Shown: positions 50,556 through 59,854, counted from the first letter of the stretch. The stretch: DNA of 64,000 nucleotides from Bradyrhizobium sp. 21 (GCF_023073335.1 NZ_JADPJG010000004.1:1-64000); one strand, 5' to 3'. A program made the numbers and translations. The notes: a model not told the origin generated them from the letters alone.

Positions 50556-50866
50556 GTCGTTCACGGCGGCAACCTCGGGGTGCAGACCTGTTACGGTCAA
50601 ACTATAGATCAGAGATTGGTCGATCCCCAAGATGGGCGGGTTCGATTTCCCTCGATTCCAGTCGATTTCTTGCACGATTCCTGGTCAAACGGCGTGCGCA
50701 AGATCACGTTCGCATGGCGGCGTGACGACCGTCCGACGCTCTCGTAAGGGTTGGATGTGGCAAAACTCTCTCTTGCTCCGGCGCAGACAACCGGCTGTAA
50801 TTGCAAATCAAATACCGCAGCGCAGAATTCAACGAGAACGCGCGGTTCATGTCAGGGAGAGCGGTC
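50556..50866. other. Divergent intergenic region
   Basis: 311 bases between DUF898 and the first P450 gene. Promoters for both are expected; no repeat, RNA or gene is recognised. Confidence 0.45.
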
Positions 50867-52132
50867 ATGCATGGGACCATCGAGAGCGCGGCAAAGCTCG
50901 ACGCGTTACGCGAGCGCGCATCATCACTTCCGCTGGAGCGGTTCGATCCGGGCGATCCCGAATTGTTCAGGACCGATACGTTCTGGCCCTATTTCGATCG
51001 CCTGCGCCGCGAAGATCCCGTGCACTATTGCAAGGATTCCATGTTCGGACCGTATTGGTCGGTGACGCGCTACAACGACATCATGGAGATCGAGACCAAT
51101 CATTCGGTATTCTCCTCGGCCTCCTCGCTCGGCGGGATCACCATCCGCGACATCGATCCGGATCTGCGCCGCGAGAGTTTCATCTCGATGGACCCGCCGC
51201 GCCACGCGGCGCAGCGCAAGACCGTGGCGCCGATGTTCACGCCGACGCATCTGGATAATCTCGCCCTCAACATCCGCGAGCGTTCGGCCGAGTGCCTCGA
51301 CAATCTGCCGCGTGGCGAGGTGTTCGACTGGGTCGACCGCGTCTCGATCGAGCTCACCACGCAGATGCTCGCCGTGCTGTTCGATTTTCCGTGGGACGAC
51401 CGCCGCAAGCTGACGCGCTGGTCGGATATCGCGACCACCATTCCCGGGCCCGACGGCCTCGTCGCCACCGAGGACGAGCGGCAGGCCGAGTTGACGGAAT
51501 GCGCCGGCTATTTCGCGCGGCTGTGGAAGGAGCGCATCGCGCAGCCTCCGAAGAGCGACCTGCTGTCGATGATGGCGCATGGCGCCGCGACGCGCGACAT
51601 GGACGCGAAAAACTTCCTCGGCAATCTCGTGCTTTTGATCGTCGGCGGCAACGACACCACCCGCAACACCATGTCCGGCTCGCTCCACGCGTTGAGCCAG
51701 CATCCGGAACAATATCGCAAGCTGCGCGAAAATCCCGCGCTGCTCGACAGCTTCGTGCCGGAAGTGATCCGCTGGCAGACGCCGCTGGCGCATATGCGGC
51801 GCACCGCGCTCGCGGATTTCGAGTTCCGGGGCAAGCAGATCAGGAAAGGTGACAAGGTCGTGATGTGGTACGTCTCGGGCAACCGCGACGCCGAGGCGAT
51901 CGAAAAGCCCTACGATTTCATCATCGACCGCGCCCGCCCGCGCACGCATCTGTCCTTCGGGTTCGGCATCCACCGCTGCGTCGGCTTGCGGCTTGCCGAA
52001 CTCCAGCTCAAGATTATCTGGGAAGAGATCCTCAGGCGATTCGACCATATCGACGTGGTCGGTGAGCCCAAGCGGGTCTATTCGAGTTTCGTGAAGGGAC
52101 TCGAGACGCTGCCGGTGAAGATTGCGGCGTGA
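50867..52132 (+). CDS. Cytochrome P450, CYP153-like, first of a tandem pair
   Basis: 421 aa soluble bacterial P450. The I-helix oxygen-activation motif is LIVGGNDTTRNTM (about 258-270), the ExxR motif is EVIRWQ (about 299), and the haem-binding loop is LSFGFGIHRCVGLRLAE (Cys about 371). The GGNDTTRN form and MWYVSGNRD resemble CYP153, a family that hydroxylates terminal carbons of alkanes and fatty acids. Electron-transfer partners are not adjacent. ATG 50867 has AGGGAGAG upstream; an ATG at 50849 is possible. The second P450 follows after 57 bases, with long identical blocks. Confidence 0.85.
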   Translation: MHGTIESAAKLDALRERASSLPLERFDPGDPELFRTDTFWPYFDRLRREDPVHYCKDSMFGPYWSVTRYNDIMEIETNHSVFSSASSLGGITIRDIDPDLRRESFISMDPPRHAAQRKTVAPMFTPTHLDNLALNIRERSAECLDNLPRGEVFDWVDRVSIELTTQMLAVLFDFPWDDRRKLTRWSDIATTIPGPDGLVATEDERQAELTECAGYFARLWKERIAQPPKSDLLSMMAHGAATRDMDAKNFLGNLVLLIVGGNDTTRNTMSGSLHALSQHPEQYRKLRENPALLDSFVPEVIRWQTPLAHMRRTALADFEFRGKQIRKGDKVVMWYVSGNRDAEAIEKPYDFIIDRARPRTHLSFGFGIHRCVGLRLAELQLKIIWEEILRRFDHIDVVGEPKRVYSSFVKGLETLPVKIAA

Positions 52133-52189
52133 GTTTTCTCCGTCGCCCCCCGGGGAGAGGCGAAGGAAGAACCAACTGGAGCCACGACC

Positions 52190-53464
52190 ATGAACATTCA
52201 AGCGCCGGTTCAAGTGGACAAGGCCGAACGCATGCGCAAGGCGCGCGAGGAAGCCTATGCGACGCCGCTTTCGCAATTCCACCCCGGCGCGCCCCGGTTG
52301 TTCCAGGACGACACCTTGTGGCCGTGGTTCGAGCGGCTGCGCAAGGAAGAGCCGGTGCATTACTGCACCAACGCGCCGATCGAGCCCTATTGGTCGGTGG
52401 TGAAGTACAACGACATCATGCATGTCGATACCAACCACGGCCTGTTCTCCTCCGATTCGACGCTCGGCGGCATCGGGATCCGCGACGTGCCGGAAGGGTA
52501 TGACTGGCCGAGCTTCATCGCCATGGACCAGCCGCGGCATTCGTCGCAGCGCAAGACGGTGTCGCCGATGTTCACCCCGACCCATCTGGACGAACTGTCA
52601 AAACTGATCCGCCAGCGCTCGCAGACCGTGCTCGACAATCTGCCGCGCAACGAGACCTTCAATTTCGTCGAGCGCGTCTCGATCGAGCTGACGACGCAGA
52701 TGCTGGCCACCCTGTTCGACTTCCCCTGGGAAGAACGGCGCAAGCTGACGCGCTGGTCGGATGTCGCGACCGCCCTGCCCAAGAGCGGCATCGTCGCGTC
52801 CGCCGAAGAGCGCCGCCGCGAGATGGACGAGTGCTACGCCTACATGTCCAAGCTCTGGAACGAGCGCGTCAACTCGGCGCCGCGCAACGATCTGCTGTCG
52901 CTGATGGCGCATAACGACGCCACGCGCTTCATGGACCCCGACAACCTCATGGGCAACATCATCCTGCTCATCGTCGGCGGCAACGACACCACCCGCAACA
53001 CCATGACCGGCTCGGTGCTGGCGCTGAACGAGAACCCGGCGCAGTACGAGATGCTGCGGCAGAACCCGGCGCTGATCGATTCCATGGTGCCGGAGGTGAT
53101 CCGCTGGCAGACGCCGCTGGCGCATATGCGGCGCACCGCGCTCGCCGACACCGAGATCGGCGGCAAGCACATCAAGAAAGGCGACCGCGTCGTGATGTGG
53201 TACGTCTCGGGCAACCGCGACGAGGAGATGTTCGAGAGGCCGAACGATTTCGTCATCGACCGCCCGCGACCGCGCAGCCACCTCTCCTTCGGCTTCGGCA
53301 TTCACCGTTGCGTCGGCATGCGGCTGGCCGAGCTGCAGCTCAAGATCGTCTGGGAAGAGATGCTCAAGCGCTTCGACCGCATCGAGGTGGTCGGCGAGCC
53401 GAAGCGGATCTATTCGAGCTTCATCAAGGGATATGAGTCGCTGCCGGTGCGGATCCCGGGGTAG
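52190..53464 (+). CDS. Cytochrome P450, CYP153-like, second of a tandem pair
   Basis: 424 aa. I-helix LIVGGNDTTRNTMTGSV (about 260-276), ExxR in PEVIRWQTPLAHMRRTALAD (about 302-305), and haem loop LSFGFGIHRCVGMRLAE (Cys about 374). It shares long identical segments with the P450 just upstream (MFTPTHLD, RVSIELTTQML, RRKLTRWSD, EVIRWQTPLAHMRRTALAD), so it arose by tandem duplication, with differences concentrated in the N terminus and substrate-recognition stretches. A good ribosome site is not obvious before the ATG. Confidence 0.85.
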   Translation: MNIQAPVQVDKAERMRKAREEAYATPLSQFHPGAPRLFQDDTLWPWFERLRKEEPVHYCTNAPIEPYWSVVKYNDIMHVDTNHGLFSSDSTLGGIGIRDVPEGYDWPSFIAMDQPRHSSQRKTVSPMFTPTHLDELSKLIRQRSQTVLDNLPRNETFNFVERVSIELTTQMLATLFDFPWEERRKLTRWSDVATALPKSGIVASAEERRREMDECYAYMSKLWNERVNSAPRNDLLSLMAHNDATRFMDPDNLMGNIILLIVGGNDTTRNTMTGSVLALNENPAQYEMLRQNPALIDSMVPEVIRWQTPLAHMRRTALADTEIGGKHIKKGDRVVMWYVSGNRDEEMFERPNDFVIDRPRPRSHLSFGFGIHRCVGMRLAELQLKIVWEEMLKRFDRIEVVGEPKRIYSSFIKGYESLPVRIPG

Positions 53465-53501
53465 AGCGCTCGCTATTCGGCAGGTGCTTCCTCAACCTCA
53501 G

Positions 53502-53606
53502 CTGTCATGCCCCGCGAAGGCGGGGCATCCAGTACGCCGCGGCTCCTCGATTCTAGCCGCGCCGTCTCTGGAATACTGGATTGCCCGCCTTCGCGGGCAA
53601 TGACAG
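53502..53606. repeat. Palindromic intergenic repeat, family B, copy 1
   Basis: ctgtcatgccccgcg...atccagta (53502-53534) is roughly inverted as tactggattgcccgc...caatgacag (53574-53606), each arm itself a hairpin. Related layouts (tgtcat...atccagtac...ggat...gaca) occur at 61171-61273 and, more distantly, 59705-59829. It lies between convergent genes and may also act as a terminator. Confidence 0.7.
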
Positions 53607-53711
53607 TTGAGCGCGAGGCGCGATGAACCCCAGCTATAAAATTTCGGCATGACAGGTCGCGCCAGATGCGAAGGCAAGGCGGCGCGCGGCTGTTCTAGGA
53701 CATGAGTGCAT

Positions 53712-54632
53712 CTAACTCAACTTGATGTCCCACACGCCTTCCTTGCGGCAGGCGGCGACCTCCTCGCGCAGGAGGGCGGTGACGGCGAGCGAGGCCGTCG
53801 AGACCTGACGGTCGATCGGAGAGGCGAATATGAGCTCGCGCGTCATCGGCTTCGAGACCACAGCGGTTTCCAGCCGCCCGTCCGCGACTTCGCCGTGGAC
53901 CGACGACGGCGGCAGCAGTGCGAAGCCGAGGCCCTCCTCGACGAGACTCGTGAGCACGCGGAACGAATCCGCTTCGAGCTGGACGGTGAGCTTGATCTTG
54001 CGTTGCGCGGCCGCATGCTCGATCAACGCGCGGAGACCGTGCGAATGACTGGGCAGCACCAGCCGCTGCCGCAGCAGCCAGCCGATATCGACATTCTTCT
54101 TGCGCGCGAGACCGCAGCCGCGCGGACCGACCGCAACGATGTTGTCGCGACCGAGGCTCTGCACATTGAGGTGCAGATCGGCGGAACGGCCGTAGAGGAT
54201 GGCAAGATCCATCTCGCCGCGATGCAGCCATTCGACGATATGCCCGCTGTAGCTCTCGACGATGCGCAGCGAAATTCCGGGATACTTTTCGACGCAGCGC
54301 CGCGCGAAGCGTGCCGACAGCACGCAGCTCACGGTCGGGACCAGACCGAGCACCACCCGGCCGGACGGCGGCCCCTTGGCCGACTGAATGTCGTCGCGGA
54401 TCTGGTCGAGTTGCCGCACGATGCCGGAGGTGCGCGCCAGCAACAGCTGCCCGGCTTCGGTCAGCACCATGCCGCGGCCGTTGCGGGTGAACAATTCGGT
54501 GCGCAGCTCGTGTTCCAAGAGCTTGATCTGGCGGCTGAGCGCCGGCTGCGCCACACGCAATGTATCGGACGCCTTGGAGAGGCTGCCGAGCTCCGCCACG
54601 CAACTGAAGGTTCTGAGTTGACGGAAATCCAT
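53712..54632 (-). CDS. LysR-family transcriptional regulator
   Basis: 306 aa. The N-terminal winged helix reads MDFRQLRTFSCVAELGSLSK, then RVAQPALSRQIKLLEHELRT, with recognition helix AQPALSRQI. The rest is the type-2 periplasmic-binding-like effector domain (VVLGLVPTVSCVLSARFARR, GEMDLAILYG, EGLGFALLPPS). It is divergent from the acyl-CoA dehydrogenase/CoA-transferase/hydratase operon with 124 bases between the starts, so it most likely regulates that operon in response to a pathway intermediate. ATG 54632 is set by the standard LysR N terminus. Confidence 0.88.
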   Translation of the reverse strand: MDFRQLRTFSCVAELGSLSKASDTLRVAQPALSRQIKLLEHELRTELFTRNGRGMVLTEAGQLLLARTSGIVRQLDQIRDDIQSAKGPPSGRVVLGLVPTVSCVLSARFARRCVEKYPGISLRIVESYSGHIVEWLHRGEMDLAILYGRSADLHLNVQSLGRDNIVAVGPRGCGLARKKNVDIGWLLRQRLVLPSHSHGLRALIEHAAAQRKIKLTVQLEADSFRVLTSLVEEGLGFALLPPSSVHGEVADGRLETAVVSKPMTRELIFASPIDRQVSTASLAVTALLREEVAACRKEGVWDIKLS

Positions 54633-54756
54633 GCTTGCCAATCCTGGAAGGCTACTCCATACGCTATAGCAAATGAGCATAGGGGGCTGGCATTGTTTTC
54701 ACAACGCCAGAGGATCGGCCGGCGTTATCTTAACTGCCGCACATACGGGAAACCCC

Positions 54757-55926
54757 ATGAGTGAAGACCACCACGCCGAAGATCATTCCGACATCCGCGA
54801 AGCCGTCGCTAAGCTCTGCGCGCAGTTTCCCGGCGAATATTGGCGCAAGCTCGACCGCGAGATGGCCTATCCCACGGCGTTCGTCGACGCGTTGACCGAG
54901 GCCGGCTATCTCTCGGTGCTGATCCCCGAGGAATATGGCGGCGCGGGGCTCAAGCTTTCGGCGGCCGCCGCGATCCTCGAAGAGATCCAGCGCGCGGGCT
55001 GCAACGGCGGCGGCTGTCACGCCCAGATGTACACGATGGGCACCGTGCTGCGGCACGGCAACGACGAGCAGAAGGCAAAATATCTACCGAAGGTCGCGAG
55101 CGGCGAATTGCGCCTGCAGGCCTTCGGCGTCACCGAGCCGACCAGCGGCACCGACACCACCTCGCTGAAGACTTTTGCACGCAAGGACGGCAATGCCGGC
55201 TACATCGTCAACGGCCAGAAGATCTGGACCAGCCGCGCCGAGCATTCCGACCTGATGCTCCTGCTGGCGCGCACCACGCCGAAGGACCAGGTCAAGAAGC
55301 GCACGGATGGTCTTTCGGTGTTCATCGTCGACATGCGCGAGGCCAAGAGCAAGGGCCTCGAGATCCGCCCGATCCGCACCATGATGAACCATGCCACCAC
55401 CGAAGTGTTCTTTACCGACATGAAGGTGCCGGCGGAGAATCTGATCGGCGAAGAGGGCAAGGGCTTCCGCTACATTCTCTCCGGCATGAATGCCGAACGC
55501 ATCCTGATCGCGGCCGAATGCGTCGGCGACGCCAAATGGTTCATCGCCAAGGCCACTGCTTACGCCAAGGAGCGCAGCGTTTTCGGCCGGCCGATCGGCC
55601 AGAATCAAGGCATCCAGTTCCCGATCGCCAAGGCCTACGCCGCGATGCGCGCCGCTGAACTGATGGTGAAGGAAGCCACGCGCAAATACGAAGCCGGGCT
55701 CGACTGCGGCGCCGAGGCCAATATGGCCAAGATGCTCGCGGCCGATGCGTCCTGGGAAGCGGCGAATGCCTGCGTCCAGACCCATGGCGGCTTCGGCTTC
55801 GCCGAGGAATACGACGTCGAGCGCAAATTCCGCGAGACGCGGCTGTACCAGGTGGCGCCGATCTCGACCAACCTCGTGCTGTCCTTCATCGCCGAGCATG
55901 TGCTCGGCATGCCCCGCTCGTATTGA
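54757..55926 (+). CDS. Acyl-CoA dehydrogenase
   Basis: 389 aa flavoprotein. LIPEEYGGAGLKLSAAAAIL, QAFGVTEPTSGTDTTSLKT and GYIVNGQKIWTSRAEHSDLM are FAD/substrate-binding blocks. FFTDMKVPAENLIGEEGKGF and AKMLAADASWEAANACVQTH then GGFGFAEEYDVERKFRET close the domain. It oxidises an acyl-CoA to the enoyl-CoA with electrons passed to ETF. First gene of a three-gene operon with a CoA-transferase (9 bases downstream) and an HTD2-like hydratase. A good ribosome site is not clear; ATG 54757 gives the normal family N terminus. Confidence 0.88.
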   Translation: MSEDHHAEDHSDIREAVAKLCAQFPGEYWRKLDREMAYPTAFVDALTEAGYLSVLIPEEYGGAGLKLSAAAAILEEIQRAGCNGGGCHAQMYTMGTVLRHGNDEQKAKYLPKVASGELRLQAFGVTEPTSGTDTTSLKTFARKDGNAGYIVNGQKIWTSRAEHSDLMLLLARTTPKDQVKKRTDGLSVFIVDMREAKSKGLEIRPIRTMMNHATTEVFFTDMKVPAENLIGEEGKGFRYILSGMNAERILIAAECVGDAKWFIAKATAYAKERSVFGRPIGQNQGIQFPIAKAYAAMRAAELMVKEATRKYEAGLDCGAEANMAKMLAADASWEAANACVQTHGGFGFAEEYDVERKFRETRLYQVAPISTNLVLSFIAEHVLGMPRSY

Positions 55927-55935
55927 GGCCGCATC

Positions 55936-57039
55936 ATGGGAGCTCTTGACGGGATCAGGGTGATTGCGGTCGAGCAGGCCGTGGCAGCGCCGTTCTGCTC
56001 GTCGCGGCTGGCGGATGCCGGCGCGGAGGTGATCAAGATCGAGCGGCCCGAGGGCGATTTCGCCCGCGGCTATGACGCGGCGGCCAAGGGCCAGAGCAGC
56101 TACTTCGTGTGGCTCAACCGCGGCAAGCAATCCGCCGTGGTCGATCTCGCCACCAAGGAGGGCTGCGCCGAGCTGGAAGGGCTGATCGCGAGCGCGGACG
56201 TGCTGATCCAGAACCTCAAGCCCGGCTCGATGGACAAGCTCGGCTTTTCGCGCGAGCGACTGGTGAAGGATTATCCCAGGCTGATCTCCTGCACGATCAC
56301 CGGCTATGGCGACGAGGGGCCCTATGCGCATCGCAAGGCCTATGATCTGCTGATCCAGGCCGAGAGCGGCCTTGCCTCGATCACCGGCAATCCCGACGGC
56401 GCCTCGCGCGTCGGCATGTCGATCGTCGATGTCGCCACCGGCGCCACCGCGCATGCGGCGATTTTGGAAGCGCTGATCGGGCGGGGGCGCACCGGCAAGG
56501 GCGCCGACATCCGCATCTCCATGTTCGACGTGATGGCGGACTGGTGCACGGTGCCACTGCTCAATTCCGAGGCCGGAAATCCGCCGAAGCGCATGGGGCT
56601 GCGTCATCCCTCGATCGCGCCCTACGGCGTGTTCACCTCCAGCGACGGCAAGGACATTCTGATCTCGATCCAGAGCGAGCGCGAGTGGAAGACACTTTGC
56701 GCAAAAGTGCTGGACCAGCCGGATCTGCCCGCCGATCCCCGCGTCGCCAACATGGTGGAGCGCGTGCGCAACCGCGACTTCACCGACAAGACGGTCGCCG
56801 ATAGTTTTGGCGGCATGACGCGGGACGAACTGCTCAAGCGGCTGTCCGATGCCGATATCGCCTTTGCCGAGGTCAACACCATGGCCGACCTCACCAACCA
56901 TCCGCATCTGCGCCGGATCGAGGTCGACACGCCGCGGGGACGCGTCAGCTATCCCGCGCCGGCGCCGATCATCGTCGGCGAGACGCGCAGCTATGGTGCC
57001 GTGCCCGGCATCGGCGAGAATCCCCAATCCAGGAAGTAA
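55936..57039 (+). CDS. Class III (CaiB/BaiF) CoA-transferase
   Basis: 367 aa. GIRVIAVEQAVAAPFCSSRL then ADAGAEVIKIERPEGDFARG is the N-terminal family signature; LNRGKQSAVVDLATKEG and LKPGSMDKLGFSRERL follow. AYDLLIQAESGLASITGNPD carries the catalytic Asp (YDLL). Such enzymes move CoA between carboxylic acids; close relatives act on mesaconate, citramalate or itaconate. With an HTD2-like hydratase next, C5-dicarboxylate or branched-acid degradation is plausible but unproven. It starts 9 bases after the dehydrogenase stop. Confidence 0.86.
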   Translation: MGALDGIRVIAVEQAVAAPFCSSRLADAGAEVIKIERPEGDFARGYDAAAKGQSSYFVWLNRGKQSAVVDLATKEGCAELEGLIASADVLIQNLKPGSMDKLGFSRERLVKDYPRLISCTITGYGDEGPYAHRKAYDLLIQAESGLASITGNPDGASRVGMSIVDVATGATAHAAILEALIGRGRTGKGADIRISMFDVMADWCTVPLLNSEAGNPPKRMGLRHPSIAPYGVFTSSDGKDILISIQSEREWKTLCAKVLDQPDLPADPRVANMVERVRNRDFTDKTVADSFGGMTRDELLKRLSDADIAFAEVNTMADLTNHPHLRRIEVDTPRGRVSYPAPAPIIVGETRSYGAVPGIGENPQSRK

Positions 57040-57051
57040 GAGAGCAAGGTC

Positions 57052-57897
57052 ATGACCGGGAAGCTCGACATCGATCACATGCGACAATGGATCGGCCGCA
57101 GCACGGAGGCCACCGACATCGTCACCGCGCAGCTCGTCATGGGCTTGCGCGCAACGCTGTTCCAGGAGATCGGTGAACCCAAGACGGGTGACGCCGCGCC
57201 GTTCACCGTGCACTGGTGCCTGGCCCAGCCGGTGTTTCCGATGTCGATGCTCGGCCCCGACGGCCACCCCACCCGCGGCGGCTTCCTGCCGCCGGTGCCG
57301 CTGCCGCGCCGGATGTGGGCCGGCGGCGAGATCGAGTTCCTGCAGCCCCTGCGCGTCGGTGATAAATCGACGCGCACCTCGCGCATCGCCGACGTGCAGG
57401 TGAAGACGGGATCGACCGGCACGCTGTGCTTCGTCTCGGTCGAGCACAGCATCTCGTCGCCGCGCGGCATCGCCATCCGCGAGCGCCAGGACATCGTCTA
57501 TCGCGAGATGACGGGCGGTGCGCCCGCAACAGCAAAGGTCCCGCCGCCGAAGGCGCAGCACCGCGAAACGCATGTGTCGGATCCCGTGCTGCTGTTCCGC
57601 TATTCCGCACTGACCTTCAACGGCCACCGCATCCATTACGACCGCGACTATGTCACCAGAGTCGAAGGCTATCCGGGCCTGATCTTCCATGGGCCGTTGC
57701 AGGCGACGTTCATCATCGAGATGGCGGCAAAGCTGCACGGCGGCAAGGCGCCGAAGAAGTTTACCTATCGTGGCGTGCAGCCGCTGTTCGAGGGCACGGA
57801 GTTCTCCGTCAACGCCAACGAGACCGAGGCCGGCATGGAGCTGTGGACCGCGAATGCGGAGGGACAGCCGACGATGAAGGGCACGGCGGTGTGGTGA
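57052..57897 (+). CDS. MaoC/HTD2-like acyl-CoA hydratase (mesaconyl-CoA hydratase type)
   Basis: 281 aa double hot-dog protein. The N-terminal FAS1-like half contains WCLAQPVFPMSMLGPDGHPT and FLPPVPLPRRMWAGGEIEFL. The C-terminal half has the hydratase motif ALTFNGHRIHYDRDYV and then FHGPLQATFIIEMAAKL. The Asp-x4-His-like hydratase dyad is represented by NGHRIHYD. Members include 3-methylfumaryl-CoA and mesaconyl-C4-CoA hydratases. It starts 12 bases after the CoA-transferase stop; the likely reaction is hydration of an enoyl-CoA made by the dehydrogenase or the transferase. Confidence 0.8.
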   Translation: MTGKLDIDHMRQWIGRSTEATDIVTAQLVMGLRATLFQEIGEPKTGDAAPFTVHWCLAQPVFPMSMLGPDGHPTRGGFLPPVPLPRRMWAGGEIEFLQPLRVGDKSTRTSRIADVQVKTGSTGTLCFVSVEHSISSPRGIAIRERQDIVYREMTGGAPATAKVPPPKAQHRETHVSDPVLLFRYSALTFNGHRIHYDRDYVTRVEGYPGLIFHGPLQATFIIEMAAKLHGGKAPKKFTYRGVQPLFEGTEFSVNANETEAGMELWTANAEGQPTMKGTAVW

Positions 57898-57951
57898 GCA
57901 CCACTGCTGCCTCGTCGTCATTGCGAGCGCAGCAGCAATGTAGGAACCTAG

Positions 57952-58057
57952 ACCCTCACCCTGAGGAGCGCGCCCTTCGCGCGCGTCTCGAAGGGCGAGG
58001 CCACTAGCCGGGCCTTCATCCTTCGAGACGCGCGAAGACGCGCTCCTCAGGATGAGG
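57952..58057. repeat. Palindromic intergenic repeat, family A, copy 3
   Basis: accctcaccctgagga... with ...gtctcgaagggcgagg (57952-58000), and catccttcgagacgcg... with ...ctcctcaggatgagg (58017-58057). Same core as copies at 36763 and 38573. It sits between the hydratase and the ThDP-enzyme gene. Confidence 0.75.
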
Positions 58058-58078
58058 AATTAAAAGGGGACGGAAACC

Positions 58079-59701
58079 ATGGCCAAGAACGGCAAGACCG
58101 GCAATAAGTCAGTCACCGTCAAGCAGGCGACCCTCAACCTGCTGCGCTCGTTCGGCATCAAAAAGGTGTTCGGCAATCCCGGCTCGACCGAATTGCCGTT
58201 CCTGAGCGACTGGCCCGACGACATCGACTACGTGCTGGCACTGCAGGAGGCAAGCGCCGTCGGCATGGCCGATGGTTACGCGCAGGCAACGCGCAATGCC
58301 GGCTTCGTCAATCTGCATTCTGCAGCCGGCGTCGGCAATGCGCTCGGCAATATCTACACCGCGCATCGCAACCAGACGCCGCTGGTGATCACCGCCGGCC
58401 AGCAGGCGCGCTCGATCCTGCCGCTGCAGGCGTTCCTCTATGCCGAGCGCGCGTCCGAATTCCCGCGGCCTTATGTGAAGTACAGCGTCGAGCCGGCGCG
58501 GTCCGAGGACGTGCCGGCCGCGATCGCGCGCGCCTATTACACCGCGATGCAGCCGCCCTGCGGGCCGACCTTCGTGTCGATCCCCGTCGACGACTGGGCG
58601 CATGCGGCTGCTCCAATCGAAGCGCGCAAGGTCAGCCGCGAAATAGGTCCCGAGCCTGACGCGATGAAGGCGCTGGTCGCCGCACTCGGTGCGAGCAAGC
58701 ACCCCGCCCTCATCGTCGGCCCCGGAATCGACCGCGCCGGCGCGGTCGATCTGATGGTGCGCGTCGCCGAGAAGGCGAAGGCGAGCGTCTGGGTCAGCCC
58801 CTTCTCGGCGCGCTGCTCGTTCCCCGAGCGGCATCCGCAATTCGCCGGCTTCCTTCATGCCTCGCCCGCGCAACTCTCGGACGCGCTGCGCGAGCACGAT
58901 CTCGTCGTCGTCATCGGTGCGCCGGTGTTCACCTTCCATGTCGAAGGCCACGCTGCGATCTTCGACGGCGGCGCCACCATCTTCCAGATCACCGACGACC
59001 CCGACGCCGCCGCGGTGACGCCAGTCGGCACCAGCATCATCGCCACGATGAAGCCCGCGCTTAGCGCGCTGCTCGACCTCCTGCCGGAGAGCAAACGCGC
59101 GCCACCGAAGGGCCGCACGCTGCCGCCGGCTCCGCAAGCCGCCGAACCGTTGCCGGTCGAATTCCTGCTGCATTCGCTGGCGCAGGCGATGCCGGACGGC
59201 GCGTCCCTGGTCGAGGAAGTCCCCTCGCACCGGCCGGCGATGCAAAAATTCATGCCGATGCGCGGCCAGGACAGTTTCTACACCATGGCGAGCGGCGGCC
59301 TCGGCTATTCGCTGCCCGCCGCGGTCGGCATGGCGTTGGGTAAGCCGACGAGCCGCACCGTGTGCCTGATCGGCGACGGCTCCGCGATGTATTCGATCCA
59401 GGCGCTGTGGACCGCCGCGCAACGCAAGCTGCCGCTGACCATCGTGGTCATCAACAATTCCGGCTACGGCGCGATGCGCTCGTTCAGCCAGGTGATGCAG
59501 GTGCGCAACGTGCCGGGGCTCGAGCTGCCGGGGATCGATTTCGTGCGGCTTGCCGAGGGCATGGGCTGCCATGCGGTGCGTGTGACGAAGGCTGCGGAGT
59601 TGGGTGAGGCGCTCGAGCGCGGGCTGGCGTTCGAGGGGACGAGCCTCGTCGAGGTCGCCGTGGATTCGGCGGTGCCGGTATTGTACGGGCAGAAGCATTA
59701 G
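58079..59701 (+). CDS. Thiamine-diphosphate decarboxylase, benzoylformate-decarboxylase-like
   Basis: 540 aa. PYR domain: VFGNPGSTELPFLSDWPDDI and the Glu in ALQEASAVGMADGYAQA (about 57). VNLHSAAGVGNALGNIYTAH is typical of MdlC (benzoylformate decarboxylase). PP domain: ASGGLGYSLPAAVGMALG and the ThDP motif LIGDGSAMYSIQALWTAAQR ending VVINNSGYG. Two active-site His of MdlC have a plausible counterpart in NLHSA. Substrates would be aryl 2-keto acids, though only the family is certain. It stands after the acyl-CoA operon with a repeat in between and an AGGAA element before the ATG. Confidence 0.8.
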   Translation: MAKNGKTGNKSVTVKQATLNLLRSFGIKKVFGNPGSTELPFLSDWPDDIDYVLALQEASAVGMADGYAQATRNAGFVNLHSAAGVGNALGNIYTAHRNQTPLVITAGQQARSILPLQAFLYAERASEFPRPYVKYSVEPARSEDVPAAIARAYYTAMQPPCGPTFVSIPVDDWAHAAAPIEARKVSREIGPEPDAMKALVAALGASKHPALIVGPGIDRAGAVDLMVRVAEKAKASVWVSPFSARCSFPERHPQFAGFLHASPAQLSDALREHDLVVVIGAPVFTFHVEGHAAIFDGGATIFQITDDPDAAAVTPVGTSIIATMKPALSALLDLLPESKRAPPKGRTLPPAPQAAEPLPVEFLLHSLAQAMPDGASLVEEVPSHRPAMQKFMPMRGQDSFYTMASGGLGYSLPAAVGMALGKPTSRTVCLIGDGSAMYSIQALWTAAQRKLPLTIVVINNSGYGAMRSFSQVMQVRNVPGLELPGIDFVRLAEGMGCHAVRVTKAAELGEALERGLAFEGTSLVEVAVDSAVPVLYGQKH

Positions 59702-59704
59702 TTA

Positions 59705-59829
59705 GTCGTCCCGGCGAAGGCCGGGTCTCATTCCCCCAGGGAGAAGTTTGGCGAAGACCCGTGGTGGTGGGCGACTTTGCACCACAACAGCTTCCTGTGG
59801 TTATGGGTCCCGGCCTTCGCCGGGACGAC
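59705..59829. repeat. Palindromic intergenic repeat, family B-like
   Basis: gtcgtcccggcgaaggccggg at the left end is inverted as cccggccttcgccgggacgac at the right end (about 59807-59829). It lies between two convergent genes and is related in layout to 53502-53606 and 61171-61273. Confidence 0.7.
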
Positions 59830-59854
59830 ATTGAATATGTGGGTCGACCGCACA

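Noticed and set aside
50924..52585. A 553-codon open frame on the minus strand
   Set aside because: It is antisense to the two P450 genes and has a repetitive His/Arg/Gly composition without motifs.
55084..57921. A 945-codon open frame on the minus strand
   Set aside because: It lies opposite three clear genes (dehydrogenase, CoA-transferase, hydratase) and its translation is Arg/Ala/Gly/His-rich low-quality sequence, the usual shadow of GC-rich genes.
58109..59698. A 529-codon open frame on the minus strand
   Set aside because: It is antisense to the ThDP decarboxylase and has no recognisable domain.
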